A stretch of DNA of 15,896 nt from CAZGDB01 sp964524705 (lineage in GTDB: Bacteria > Pseudomonadota > Gammaproteobacteria > Berkiellales > Berkiellaceae): positions 1 to 15,896 of the forward strand of contig CAZGDB010000031.1 of assembly GCA_964524705.1 (NCBI GenBank), read 5' to 3'. The notes below the pieces were generated by a model, which ran no database searches, was not told the DNA's origin, and saw only the letters and a list, made by a program, of their open reading frames with translations. Positions 1 to 7,190 of this stretch are shown here, piece after piece. The first letter of the stretch is position 1. Each line of letters opens with the position of its first letter. The translations under genes and the position numbers were made by a program.

Positions 1-29
1 GGTTCAAAACGTTTTTTAAACATCGAACC
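1..29 (-). other. inverted repeat in the leader downstream of the leftward promoter
   Basis: GGTTC (1-5) and GAACC (25-29) are complementary arms around a 19-base AT-rich loop, which itself contains the palindrome AAAACGTTTT (6-15). It lies just downstream of the predicted start of the leftward transcript, so it could fold as a leader stem-loop. No run of T follows within the window, so I do not call it a terminator. Confidence 0.3.
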
Positions 30-40
30 AAGTGAAGGGC

Positions 41-68
41 ATTCTACTCCCCTCCCAAACATTGTCAA
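41..68 (-). promoter_or_regulatory. strong sigma70 promoter reading leftward, rRNA-operon type
   Basis: On the minus strand a perfect -35 TTGACA (63-68) is followed after 16 bases by TAGAAT (41-46) and a GC-rich discriminator beginning GCCC, giving a start near position 33. GC-rich discriminators are typical of stringently controlled stable-RNA promoters. It lies directly behind the tyrS stop and reads out of the window. In Pseudomonas a 16S rRNA gene follows the tyrS of this type, so the target is probably an rRNA operon. The RNA gene itself is outside the window, so that is inference. Confidence 0.6.
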
Positions 69-72
69 CACC

Positions 73-1272
73 CTATCCTTCTTTTTTCACATGAATATGT
101 GCAAATTTATGTTTACCCACCTGCACAAGATATTGTCCTTCAACTAACTGATGGTTATGATCTTCAACTTTTGTGTTATCTAGCTTAATCGCACCTTGCT
201 TTAATAACCTTATACCTTCTGTAGTACTGGCTACTAAACCCACTTGTTTTAATATCCATGACAATGCTGCAGGTGTTTTAGTCTCTAATACCAAAGTTGA
301 AATATCATCAGGCAATCCTTTCTTCTGATACTGATCTAAAAAAGCCTGACGTTGTCCCGCCCCCTCTTCTGCACTAAAAAGCCGTGTCGTTAACTCTTGC
401 GCCAGATCTAACTTATGATCTCTAGGATTCTCACCCGCCGCAATACGAGCCTGTCTTTGTTCTACTTCAAAACTAGTTTCATGACTCAATATACTATAGT
501 AACGCCACATTAATGTGTCTGATATAGACATCAACTTTCCAAAAAAATCTTTGGGGCTATCTTGTAAGGCAATCGTATTCCCTAAAGACTTCGACATCTT
601 TTGTACACCATCAGTTCCCTCTAATAGAGGCAAAGTGATAACCACTTGCGGTTCTTGACCCGCCAACCGTTGCATCTCTCTGCCCATAAGGAGATTAAAG
701 GTCTGATCTGTACCACCTAGTTCTATATCTGACTTTAATGCAACTGAATCATACCCCTGTAATAGAGGGTATAAAAACTCTGATATCGCAATAGGCGTTT
801 CAGAAGCATATCTTTTAGAAAAATCATCTCTAGCTAACATTTGGGCAACGGTAAAGTGTCGGGTCCATCCTATCAGTTCTGCAGAAGTTAAGGCATTCAA
901 CCAAGTAGAATTAAAGACTATCGTGGTTTTTTTAGGATCCAAGACCTTAAACACCTGAGCTTCATAAGTTTTTGCATTCTCTAATACTTGTTCACGCGTA
1001 AGCATCTGACGTTGCGCATTCTTTCCAGTAGGATCTCCAATCTGAGCGGTATAGTCTCCAATTAAGAAGAGGACTTCATGACCTAAAGATTGAAAGAGCT
1101 TTAGTTTCTCTAATAGAACACTATGTCCCAAATGCAGATCTGGAGCAGTAGGGTCATATCCAGCCTTAATTTTGAGTGGCTGATTTTTAGCTAATTTTTG
1201 TAGCAGCTGTTCCTTTTGGAAGATCTCGACTGTACCTTTTTCTATAAGCTGAATAACTTCTTTTGATGACAT
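73..1272 (-). CDS. tyrS: tyrosyl-tRNA synthetase
   Basis: This cytoplasmic class I synthetase attaches tyrosine to tRNA-Tyr using ATP. With the start used here the product has 399 residues. The HIGH-class signature is HLGH (about 47-50), within DPTAPDLHLGHS. The second signature is a full KMSKS (about 225-229), and a C-terminal S4 RNA-binding domain covers about 330-396. The intact KMSKS and the LFLIGDYTAQIGDPTG stretch place it in the subgroup found in Pseudomonas and Haemophilus rather than the E. coli type, which has KFGKS-like residues. I chose the ATG at 1272 because AGGATGGGG lies just upstream. The frame stays open to a TTG at 1314, but those 14 extra residues are not family-like. It is divergent from mepM, and an rRNA-type promoter follows it. 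Confidence 0.97.
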   Translation of the reverse strand: MSSKEVIQLIEKGTVEIFQKEQLLQKLAKNQPLKIKAGYDPTAPDLHLGHSVLLEKLKLFQSLGHEVLFLIGDYTAQIGDPTGKNAQRQMLTREQVLENAKTYEAQVFKVLDPKKTTIVFNSTWLNALTSAELIGWTRHFTVAQMLARDDFSKRYASETPIAISEFLYPLLQGYDSVALKSDIELGGTDQTFNLLMGREMQRLAGQEPQVVITLPLLEGTDGVQKMSKSLGNTIALQDSPKDFFGKLMSISDTLMWRYYSILSHETSFEVEQRQARIAAGENPRDHKLDLAQELTTRLFSAEEGAGQRQAFLDQYQKKGLPDDISTLVLETKTPAALSWILKQVGLVASTTEGIRLLKQGAIKLDNTKVEDHNHQLVEGQYLVQVGKHKFAHIHVKKEG

Positions 1273-1298
1273 AAACCCCATCCTAAACTGTACTAATT

Positions 1299-1327
1299 TT
1301 GACCTTTGACGCAAATCAAGCTAATCT
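1299..1327 (+). promoter_or_regulatory. predicted promoter for mepM-anmK
   Basis: TTGACC (1299-1304), a 17-base spacer and TAATCT (1322-1327) lie 50 bases before the GTG start of mepM. The -35 matches 5 of 6 consensus bases and the -10 matches 3 of 6. The same two hexamers at the same spacing occur before dksA. The -35 overlaps the extended reading frame upstream of the tyrS ATG, another reason to prefer the short tyrS start. Confidence 0.4.
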
Positions 1328-1377
1328 AAAAACATACTACCCGCAATAGGGCGGCGTTTTAGAGTAATGAGAAGTTT

Positions 1378-2697
1378 GTGATAAACGATAAAGCTGATTA
1401 CATAACTATATTGAAAAACGAGGTTTTTCCCAAAGCCCCGCGTCGCTTTGCCCTACTAAGTTTAGCAATGGGGTTAATGCTAGTAGGTCTATGGCCTGCA
1501 GAAAAAGAAGACACACAACAGAGTTCTGAACCTGTTTATTCTAGCTTTTCAGATGTAGACCCTATTCCTCTGCCAGTAACCTCTGCTACTGGATCAGCTT
1601 TACATGAGATTGTTATTAAACCTGGTGACACTTTAGGAAAAGTCTTTAGTAACTTAGGCTTAACCACCCAAGAACTCGAAGAAGTCTTAAAGTCCTGCAA
1701 AGAAGCAATAAAGTTAACCAAATTGTTTCCTGGCGAACGCCTGATGGTTACTGTCGGAACTGAAGGTCAAATGGAAGCCTTATCAGTAGAAATTGATAAA
1801 GCCCATGTCTTACAAATAGAGCGCACTGCGGATAAAGGTTTAACCACGCGCGTAGATGCTCTGGCCTTAGAAAAGGTAGTGACCTTTAAAGGTGCTAAAA
1901 TTCAAGATTCTTTTTTTAAAGCAGGTAAACGCGCGGGTTTAAATCATAAAATGGTTTTAAAGCTTGCCGAGCTTTTTGCCTGGGATATCGATTTTGCTTT
2001 AAATATTCACCCTGAAGATTCCTTTAGGGTTATTTATGAGCAAGTCTACCGTGAAGGTAAATTTATTGAAAATGGTCCAATCCTGGCCGCTGAGTTTGTC
2101 AATAAAGGCAAAATCTACCATGTTGTACGTTATACTGATGCACACGGAAAATCCGACTATTATACCAGTGAAGGCAAAAGCTTAAGAAAAGCTTTCTTAC
2201 GCACTCCAGTAAACTTCACCCGTATTAGTTCTCATTTTAACAGCAAACGCCATCATCCTATTTTGCATAAAATCCGTGCTCATAAGGGTGTAGATTATGC
2301 GGCGCCTCATGGCACACCTGTAAAAGCTGCAGGTGATGGTGTGATTCAGTTCTTAGGCCGTAAAGGTGGATATGGTAATACTATCGTCTTAAACCATGGT
2401 CGACAAAACAGTACTCTTTATGGACATCTATCCCGTTTTCACCAAACCGTGAAACCAGGTCAACGTGTCAAACAAGGGCAAGTCATTGGATATGTAGGAC
2501 GTACTGGGTTAGCCAGTGGAGATCATTTACATTTTGAATTCTTAGTCAATGGCCACCATAAGGACCCATTAACCGTAGAACTGCCACAAGCAGATGGAAT
2601 TTCCCGTAAAGATCTCTCTGGATTTAAACGACAAGCCCAAAAAGCGTTAGCTTTACTAGAACAACATACCCCTACTCAATTCTTAGAAGATATCTAA
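1378..2697 (+). CDS. mepM: M23 family murein DD-endopeptidase, MepM/YebA type
   Basis: Zinc metallopeptidases of this type cut peptide cross-links in peptidoglycan to allow wall growth. The 439 residues match the roughly 440 of E. coli MepM. In order: a short basic N-terminus, a single membrane segment (about 24-40), a low-complexity periplasmic linker, an OapA/LysM-like domain (about 76-128, with KPGDTLGKVF), a middle domain (about 165-270), and the M23 catalytic domain (about 282-400). Visible catalytic residues are H302 and D306 (HKGVD), H350 (YGHL), and H383 and H385 (GDHLHFEF), the full LytM set. The start is GTG, preceded by GAGAAG; the nearby ATG at 1367 is out of frame. Its stop overlaps the anmK ATG (TAATG), suggesting translational coupling. 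The tyrS-mepM-anmK-erpA neighbourhood matches Pseudomonas. Confidence 0.93.
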   Translation: MINDKADYITILKNEVFPKAPRRFALLSLAMGLMLVGLWPAEKEDTQQSSEPVYSSFSDVDPIPLPVTSATGSALHEIVIKPGDTLGKVFSNLGLTTQELEEVLKSCKEAIKLTKLFPGERLMVTVGTEGQMEALSVEIDKAHVLQIERTADKGLTTRVDALALEKVVTFKGAKIQDSFFKAGKRAGLNHKMVLKLAELFAWDIDFALNIHPEDSFRVIYEQVYREGKFIENGPILAAEFVNKGKIYHVVRYTDAHGKSDYYTSEGKSLRKAFLRTPVNFTRISSHFNSKRHHPILHKIRAHKGVDYAAPHGTPVKAAGDGVIQFLGRKGGYGNTIVLNHGRQNSTLYGHLSRFHQTVKPGQRVKQGQVIGYVGRTGLASGDHLHFEFLVNGHHKDPLTVELPQADGISRKDLSGFKRQAQKALALLEQHTPTQFLEDI

Positions 2698-3785
2698 TGC
2701 ATCCCCGTTATGCTATTGGTTTGATGTCAGGCACAAGCCTAGATGGTATTGATGCCGTATTAGTTGATTTTAGTACCCCTCCTTGCACCATCTTAGCCCA
2801 TCATTATTTGCCCTTTTCTGCTGCTTTTCAAAAAAGCTTATTAGCAGTTTGTATGCATGGTGAAATCCAGCTAGATACCTTTGGCGATTGGGATGCCCAA
2901 TTAGGAGAATGGTGTGGGGATGCTGTCTTAACTTTATTAGACAAACACCCTGTTCCCCTGAAAGACATTGCAGGGATTGGCTTTCCCGGACAATCCTTAT
3001 GGCATCGTCCTTTAGCACGTGTTCCCTTTACAATACAAATTGGTGACCCTAATAGAATTGCAAAAAAAACAAACCTCTGCACTGTTGCGGATTTTAGACG
3101 TGCAGATCTTGCGGTGGGTGGTCAAGGGGCCCCCTTGGTCCCCGCATTTCATGCGTGGTATTTTGCAGCTTTAGGTAAAGTGGGGGTACTGAATATTGGT
3201 GGTATTAGCAATCTCACGGTTTGTGAGCACGGAACACCCACTTTAGGATATGATTTAGGGCCTGGTAATGCTTTACTAGATGCTTATGTCCAACAAGAAT
3301 GGGAATTACCCTTTGATAGTGAAGGGGTATTAGCGCGCCAAGGAACAGTAGACCCTACGTTTTTATTAATGCTGAAGCAAGATCCGTATTGTCAGCTTCC
3401 TGCCCCAAAATCTACGGGAAAAGATTATTTTAATCTAGAATGGTTAGCACAACAGCTCGCAGCCTTTAGACTAGCACCAATTGATATCTTAGCAACCTTG
3501 ACTCAATTTACTGCAGATCTGATTATAGAAGCCACAGAAGCAGCACAACTTTCAACGGTACTATTATGTGGTGGTGGCGCAAAAAATACGTATCTAGTGG
3601 AATGTTTGCAACGATCCAATATTCAATTTAAAACGACACAAGACTATGGGTTACCTGTAGATCAGGTGGAAGCTGCTTGTTTTGCATGGTTTGCCTACAG
3701 ACGCCTAACCGGTCAATCTCATCATTTTCCCGCGATTACCGGTGCAGATCGCACAGTAACTTTAGGCGCGATATACACACCTTAA
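2697..3785 (+). CDS. anmK: 1,6-anhydro-N-acetylmuramic acid kinase
   Basis: AnmK opens the anhydro ring of recycled 1,6-anhydro-MurNAc and phosphorylates it to MurNAc-6-phosphate in the cytoplasm, returning wall sugar to metabolism. The 362 residues are normal for the family. The ATP-binding signature SGTSLDGID is at about 11-19, NIGGISNLT at 167-174, and the catalytic-Asp segment GYDLGPGNALLDA at 184-196, with D186 as the likely base. A glycine-rich CGGGAKN lies near the C-terminus. A segment usually reading GSHGQT reads GFPGQS here (about 95-100), a small deviation from the form I know. The ATG overlaps the mepM stop by one base, so the two form an operon joining wall cleavage and wall recycling. 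Confidence 0.95.
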   Translation: MHPRYAIGLMSGTSLDGIDAVLVDFSTPPCTILAHHYLPFSAAFQKSLLAVCMHGEIQLDTFGDWDAQLGEWCGDAVLTLLDKHPVPLKDIAGIGFPGQSLWHRPLARVPFTIQIGDPNRIAKKTNLCTVADFRRADLAVGGQGAPLVPAFHAWYFAALGKVGVLNIGGISNLTVCEHGTPTLGYDLGPGNALLDAYVQQEWELPFDSEGVLARQGTVDPTFLLMLKQDPYCQLPAPKSTGKDYFNLEWLAQQLAAFRLAPIDILATLTQFTADLIIEATEAAQLSTVLLCGGGAKNTYLVECLQRSNIQFKTTQDYGLPVDQVEAACFAWFAYRRLTGQSHHFPAITGADRTVTLGAIYTP

Positions 3786-3801
3786 AACAAACAGTTAAAG
3801 G

Positions 3802-4140
3802 TTAAATAGTAAAAGAAGAGCCACACCCACAGGTGGTTTTAGCAGTAGGATTATTCACTACAAACTTAGCACCTTGTAAACCTTGGGTATAATCCACCGT
3901 AGCACCCTCTAAATATTGAGCACTAATAGGATCTACCAGCAATCTAATCGTGGCAGATTGATGTTCTTGACTCCAAACGTTTTCGCTAAGGTCTTCAACT
4001 TTTTCAAAACCAAAGCCATATTGAAACCCTGAACAACCGCCCCCTGTAATATAGAGTCGTAGTCCTAAGGTAAAATCCCCATCTGCTTCCATCAACGCAT
4101 AAATACGGGATACTGCACTCTCAGTCATGGTGATTTGCAT
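3802..4140 (-). CDS. erpA: iron-sulfur cluster insertion protein ErpA
   Basis: ErpA is an A-type carrier that delivers iron-sulfur clusters to apo-proteins, including isoprenoid-pathway enzymes in E. coli. With the start used here it has 112 residues, against 114 in E. coli. The three cluster-ligand cysteines are present: C36 in TGGGCSGFQYGF, and C104 and C106 in TTCGCGSSF near the C-terminus. The frame is open to a TTG at 4155, but the ATG at 4140 gives the family-like beginning MQITMTESAV. Shine-Dalgarno pairing is weak for both choices. A strong promoter at 4176-4204 separates it from the Fic gene, so it probably has its own transcript. It converges with anmK at 16 bases. Confidence 0.95.
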   Translation of the reverse strand: MQITMTESAVSRIYALMEADGDFTLGLRLYITGGGCSGFQYGFGFEKVEDLSENVWSQEHQSATIRLLVDPISAQYLEGATVDYTQGLQGAKFVVNNPTAKTTCGCGSSFTI

Positions 4141-4175
4141 AGTCAGAAAACACAATCAATTACTTACATGGGGCC

Positions 4176-4204
4176 ATTGTAGCGTGGTCACTCATAAATG
4201 TCAC
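4176..4204 (-). promoter_or_regulatory. predicted promoter of erpA
   Basis: Read on the minus strand: GTGACA (4199-4204), a 17-base spacer, TACAAT (4176-4181). Each hexamer matches 5 of 6 sigma70 consensus bases. Transcription would start near 4169, leaving a leader of about 28 bases before the erpA ATG. GTGAC recurs within the spacer (a direct repeat). I see no convincing IscR-type site. Confidence 0.6.
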
Positions 4205-4233
4205 GCACTAGACAATTGACTCCTCAGGAAAGA

Positions 4234-5745
4234 TTACAGCATATTTTCCCGAACAATTTTTTCTATAGATTCAATCACAGCATCATTGAGCTCTTTAAAA
4301 TAAGAATCTCGCATTTTTTTACCTAAACTACCGTTATTTTGCGCGATACAACGAATGATTCTATCAATTTTAATGTCTGGCATATCAACAACCGCTTGAA
4401 TAGCTATTTTTGTATTATCATATTTAACAATAAAATCTATTTCTTCTTTAAAATCATGCTGAATAGTTAAGTCTACACACTCAAAAAGAAATTCAGCAAA
4501 TTTTGTAAAATCAATATATTGATAGTAAACCCTAGTATCCTGTTGCACACTTAAAACACCGTCATCATTTAAAATGTACGCCCGAATTGCCTGCAATAGT
4601 GGTTTAGAAAACGTCTCAAGCATACCATCATATTTTTTCATGTTCTTTAACATAACACTAGAAACTGGGAAAATCATATTTTCAGGACAATAGCCTGTTT
4701 TTGATAATACATAATGAATAATAAAACGGTGTATGCGTCCATTCCCATCTTCAAAAGGATGCATAAAAACAAAACCAAATGACAAGATGGCTGCAATCAC
4801 TATGGGAGGAATATTCGCATCAAAGAGCTTCTCTTCACATTGTAGAAAATGAGACATTAAAAAATCAAGATCTGTTGGTTTTGGAGAAATGTAATGCACT
4901 TGATGCTCATAAAAAGCAGTTAATTCACCGACATAATTCTGTGTTTTTCTATAATCTACATCTTTATAAGCATCGTCTACAATATTGTTTTGCAATTTTA
5001 TTAGTGTTTCTTTATCTAATGCTGTTATTTTAGATGCCGCTTCTAATAAGTGAATAAACTTGTTGGTGCGCTGTAAATCGGGTTTTATTTTTTCTATTCC
5101 AAAAGAAGACTTTGTTTCTTTTGTATATAAAAAATTTGTGGCACGCGCTAGGATGTTGGGATCAATAGCCTCCATGAGCTTTTTAGCCATTCCAGAAAAA
5201 TCTTTACCCTCAAAGTCTTGTAAAACTTTAGTTTTTCTCACCATAGGACAAAAGATTCTATTCCCTAATAAATTATTATTCACGGCGTGGCGAGTGCTTT
5301 TAACCCCTTTAGCAACATAATAGTGAGTGGGTTCTAGTACATTGACATATGGCACCCTTTTAATATCAGGGATATCTAACTGGCGATCTAATAAATACTC
5401 AAATAAAAACCAAATAATCCTACTGTATTTTCCAGTAGGCGTTTTTTGTATATAGGTTGTGACGGTATCCTGTGAGACCTGCGAAAAAAATATAACGATC
5501 AGCTCTAAATTAACACCTTCATGCTTTAAGGCAAATTCTAAATGTGCCAATGGATCTTCAGGGTTAGTTAAAGCGTATTGTTTGGGATAATAGGTACTCT
5601 CTAGCGCATTCTTTGTGGTGCTAGAAATTCTGCTGTGATCTGTAATATAACTGGCCACATAATTGCCTACCACTCTAAAATTATATTTTTTAAGTAAGTA
5701 GCTATAACCAATTTCGACCAGCGCATGCGGTGAGGACATTGGCAT
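4234..5745 (-). CDS. Fic domain protein (putative AMP-transferase)
   Basis: Fic enzymes usually transfer AMP from ATP to Ser, Thr or Tyr hydroxyls of target proteins. This 503-residue protein has the complete active-site motif HPFEDGNGRIHR at 329-340, with catalytic H329, E332/D333 and N335-R337 for the phosphates. Upstream, SSFGIEK (213-219) sits where the inhibitory (S/T)xxxE(G/N) helix of class II Fic proteins lies; E218 is the candidate inhibitory Glu, with Lys in the usual G/N position. The roughly 200 N-terminal and 120 C-terminal residues have no domain I recognise, and there is no signal peptide or membrane segment. It lies between bactofilin and erpA on the same strand and looks more AT-rich than its neighbours, which would fit an acquired gene. 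Target unknown: a cellular regulator, a toxin-like protein or a secreted effector are all possible. Confidence 0.9.
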   Translation of the reverse strand: MPMSSPHALVEIGYSYLLKKYNFRVVGNYVASYITDHSRISSTTKNALESTYYPKQYALTNPEDPLAHLEFALKHEGVNLELIVIFFSQVSQDTVTTYIQKTPTGKYSRIIWFLFEYLLDRQLDIPDIKRVPYVNVLEPTHYYVAKGVKSTRHAVNNNLLGNRIFCPMVRKTKVLQDFEGKDFSGMAKKLMEAIDPNILARATNFLYTKETKSSFGIEKIKPDLQRTNKFIHLLEAASKITALDKETLIKLQNNIVDDAYKDVDYRKTQNYVGELTAFYEHQVHYISPKPTDLDFLMSHFLQCEEKLFDANIPPIVIAAILSFGFVFMHPFEDGNGRIHRFIIHYVLSKTGYCPENMIFPVSSVMLKNMKKYDGMLETFSKPLLQAIRAYILNDDGVLSVQQDTRVYYQYIDFTKFAEFLFECVDLTIQHDFKEEIDFIVKYDNTKIAIQAVVDMPDIKIDRIIRCIAQNNGSLGKKMRDSYFKELNDAVIESIEKIVRENML

Positions 5746-5905
5746 TTTTGTTATAAAACCTTCAATAATTGCATATAATCTTCATTATAGTCTCTTTTTG
5801 TCATAAAATCATCGCAAATGGACTATTTTTGCATAAAACATTCACTCAATTGTAGTAACCTCACGATCCTGGAGATGATGCAACACTATCCGCTCTCCCA
5901 ACCTT
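5746..5905. other. intergenic stretch upstream of the Fic gene
   Basis: This 160-base AT-rich gap separates the Fic start from the bactofilin stop. On the minus strand it contains TATAAT (5784-5789) and a GAAGG about 13 bases before the Fic ATG, too far for an ideal ribosome binding site. No good -35 element lies 16-18 bases before the TATAAT. I see no coding frame or hairpin terminator here. Confidence 0.3.
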
Positions 5906-6394
5906 TCATTCAGCAGTTGCGGTTTCTTCAACTTCTTCTTTTGCTTTCGCTTTAGCATCAGTCAAATAATTAACTTTATCTCTACTACCACCGACCGCCA
6001 AGCTTTTAGGCATCGTATGAATTAAAGCACCATGCACTTGTGCACCGCGGGCCATTTCCAGAACAGAGTAATACACATTCCCTATAACGCGTGCCTTAGG
6101 GCCCATCTCTAAATGTTTATAAGCATAGACATCGCCGATGACTTTACCTTTTAAGATCACATAAGGTGCACGCACCTCTCCATCAATTAAGGCAGACTCG
6201 CTAATAATCAAACAAGAGTGTGAATTCTCATGGGCATGAACATGGCCTTTGATTTTTCCATCAACCTGTAACCCGCCTAAAAATAAAAAATTACCTTTTA
6301 CTTTAGTTTTTGGGCCAATATAAGAATCTATACGCGGTCTTGGAATTTGCACCGTCGTTCCAAATAACCATTCTCTTAGTTTGCTAACCGCCAT
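5906..6394 (-). CDS. bactofilin (polymer-forming cytoskeletal protein)
   Basis: Bactofilins polymerise without nucleotide into filaments or sheets that scaffold cell-shape and wall-modifying enzymes. The 162-residue product has the expected right-handed beta-helix pattern (about 22-128), with short repeats ending in G-x-I-x-G or similar (for example QVDGKIKG, LIDGEVRA, KGKVIGDV). It is flanked by a basic N-terminal helix (1-20) and a charged Lys/Glu-rich, Ala-rich tail (132-162). There is no membrane segment. The start is well supported: AGGGG lies 8 bases before the ATG. It is divergent from hemJ. Bactofilins often work with M23 endopeptidases; an M23 gene (mepM) lies 3.2 kb away but in a different transcript, so a link is only a possibility. 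Confidence 0.9.
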   Translation of the reverse strand: MAVSKLREWLFGTTVQIPRPRIDSYIGPKTKVKGNFLFLGGLQVDGKIKGHVHAHENSHSCLIISESALIDGEVRAPYVILKGKVIGDVYAYKHLEMGPKARVIGNVYYSVLEMARGAQVHGALIHTMPKSLAVGGSRDKVNYLTDAKAKAKEEVEETATAE

Positions 6395-6445
6395 ATAAAG
6401 CCCCTATGCATCGCTTACATTTCGTTGTATACACTTTTATCAGTT

Positions 6446-6475
6446 TAGACAAGTGTTAGTCTATTGTCCTAATAT
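6446..6475 (+). promoter_or_regulatory. predicted promoter of hemJ
   Basis: TAGACA (6446-6451), an 18-base spacer and TAATAT (6470-6475) match 5 and 4 of 6 consensus bases. Transcription would start near 6482, about 39 bases before the hemJ ATG. This gap (6395-6520) also has to hold the bactofilin promoter; on the minus strand only a weak TTGTCT / TATACA pair at a short 15-base spacing is visible. Confidence 0.4.
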
Positions 6476-6520
6476 TTTTTTTGCAGTTTATTAACTAACA
6501 ACAATTAAGGGATTCAAAGC

Positions 6521-6946
6521 ATGTTATGGCTTAAAGCATTTCATATTATTGCAGCAGTAGCCTGGTTCAGTGGGTTGTTCTATTTACCGCGTTTATTTGT
6601 GTATCACACGATGACTACTACAGGTAGCGCAGAATACCTACGGTTTTGTTTAATGGAAAAACGGTTATACCGTTACATTATGACCCCAGCCATGATCGTC
6701 ACCCTAGCCTGTGGCTTTGGGGTGCTATATGAAACCTGGGTAGTTTATAAGCAAGCTGGCTGGATTCACACAAAACTCAGCTGTGTGCTGGCATTAGTTA
6801 TTTATCAGCTCGTCTGTGGTAAATATGTGCGCAATTTTGCGCAAAATAAGAATAAACACCGCGACCGTTTCTATCGCATCTGGAATGAAGTGCCCACGGT
6901 GTTTTTAGTCATGATTGTGATTTTAGCGACCGTTAAGCCTTTCTAG
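6521..6946 (+). CDS. hemJ: HemJ-type protoporphyrinogen IX oxidase
   Basis: HemJ is the membrane enzyme that oxidises protoporphyrinogen IX to protoporphyrin IX, the penultimate step of heme synthesis, in bacteria lacking HemG or HemY. The 141 residues form four membrane segments (about 5-27, 53-72, 83-102, 122-140). Family landmarks are WLKAFHIIAAVAWFSG at the N-terminus with H8, then LPRLFVYH (22-29), HTKL (83-86), and the C-terminal FYRIWNEVPTVF with a final VKPF. The ATG is preceded by AAGGGA at good spacing. It ends 2 bases from the convergent rubredoxin stop and lies 0.25 kb before hemL, another heme gene, supporting the assignment. The physiological electron acceptor of HemJ is not settled. 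Confidence 0.92.
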   Translation: MLWLKAFHIIAAVAWFSGLFYLPRLFVYHTMTTTGSAEYLRFCLMEKRLYRYIMTPAMIVTLACGFGVLYETWVVYKQAGWIHTKLSCVLALVIYQLVCGKYVRNFAQNKNKHRDRFYRIWNEVPTVFLVMIVILATVKPF

Positions 6947-6948
6947 AC

Positions 6949-7116
6949 TTACGGTAACTCAATCATTTCAAAATCCAGTTTAGTCGCGCCACACTCTGGG
7001 CAACGCCAATTTAAAGGCACATCATCCCAGAGTGTTCCAGGAGCAATACCTTCAGCCGGAATACCGACAGCTTCATCATAAATATAACCACAGAGCAAAC
7101 AGAGGTATTTTTTCAT
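6949..7116 (-). CDS. rubA: rubredoxin
   Basis: Rubredoxins are small soluble electron carriers with one iron held by four cysteines. This 55-residue frame runs from the ATG at 7114-7116 to the TAA at 6949-6951. It begins MKKYLCLLCGYIYDEAVG and carries C6 and C9 (CLLCG) and C39 and C42 (CPECG), plus the family-typical G-x-x-x-D-x-P-x-x-W-x-C-P stretch (GTLWDDVPLNWRCP). Length and spacing match the family exactly, so the gene is secure despite its size. It lies between hemJ (convergent, 2 bases) and hemL (divergent, 74 bases). Its partner is unknown; service in heme synthesis or oxidative-stress defence is possible but not shown. Confidence 0.95.
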   Translation of the reverse strand: MKKYLCLLCGYIYDEAVGIPAEGIAPGTLWDDVPLNWRCPECGATKLDFEMIELP

Positions 7117-7127
7117 AGTAATTTTTC

Positions 7128-7156
7128 TTGTAGAGCCTTTCTAAACGAGCTAACAT
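7128..7156 (+). promoter_or_regulatory. possible promoter of hemL
   Basis: TTGTAG (7128-7133), 17-base spacer, TAACAT (7151-7156), matching 3 and 4 of 6 consensus bases. It overlaps the predicted divergent rubredoxin promoter by 2 bases at the -10 ends, so the two would compete. Weak; included because the 74-base gap must serve both genes. Confidence 0.25.
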
Positions 7157-7182
7157 TTTACCCCTAAATCAGTCGTATTCAA
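7155..7182 (-). promoter_or_regulatory. predicted promoter of the rubredoxin gene
   Basis: Minus strand TTGAAT (7177-7182), 16-base spacer, TAAAAT (7155-7160): 4 and 5 of 6 consensus bases. The leader to the rubredoxin ATG would be about 30 bases. Confidence 0.4.
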
Positions 7183-7190
7183 AGGATCTT

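Noticed and set aside
1273..1314. Upstream extension of tyrS to a TTG start
   Set aside because: The 14 extra residues are not family-like, the ATG at 1272 has a good ribosome site, and the mepM promoter overlaps the extension.
2770..3082. Overlapping minus-strand frames within anmK
   Set aside because: They are shadows of a well-supported gene and have no recognisable protein features or ribosome sites.
4210..4236. Short palindrome TCCTcAGGA downstream of the Fic stop as a terminator
   Set aside because: The loop would be a single base and no T-run follows on the minus strand.
4779..5320. Plus-strand frames of 84-86 codons inside the Fic gene
   Set aside because: Antisense to a clear Fic coding region; hydrophobic and Phe/Leu-rich as expected for the reverse of an AT-rich gene.
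5419..5447. Perfect 7-bp stem (CCTACTG / CAGTAGG, 7-base loop) followed closely by TTTTTT on the plus strand
   Set aside because: It looks like an intrinsic terminator, but it lies inside the Fic coding region on the antisense strand with no plus-strand gene feeding it; it is probably a by-product of the coding sequence.
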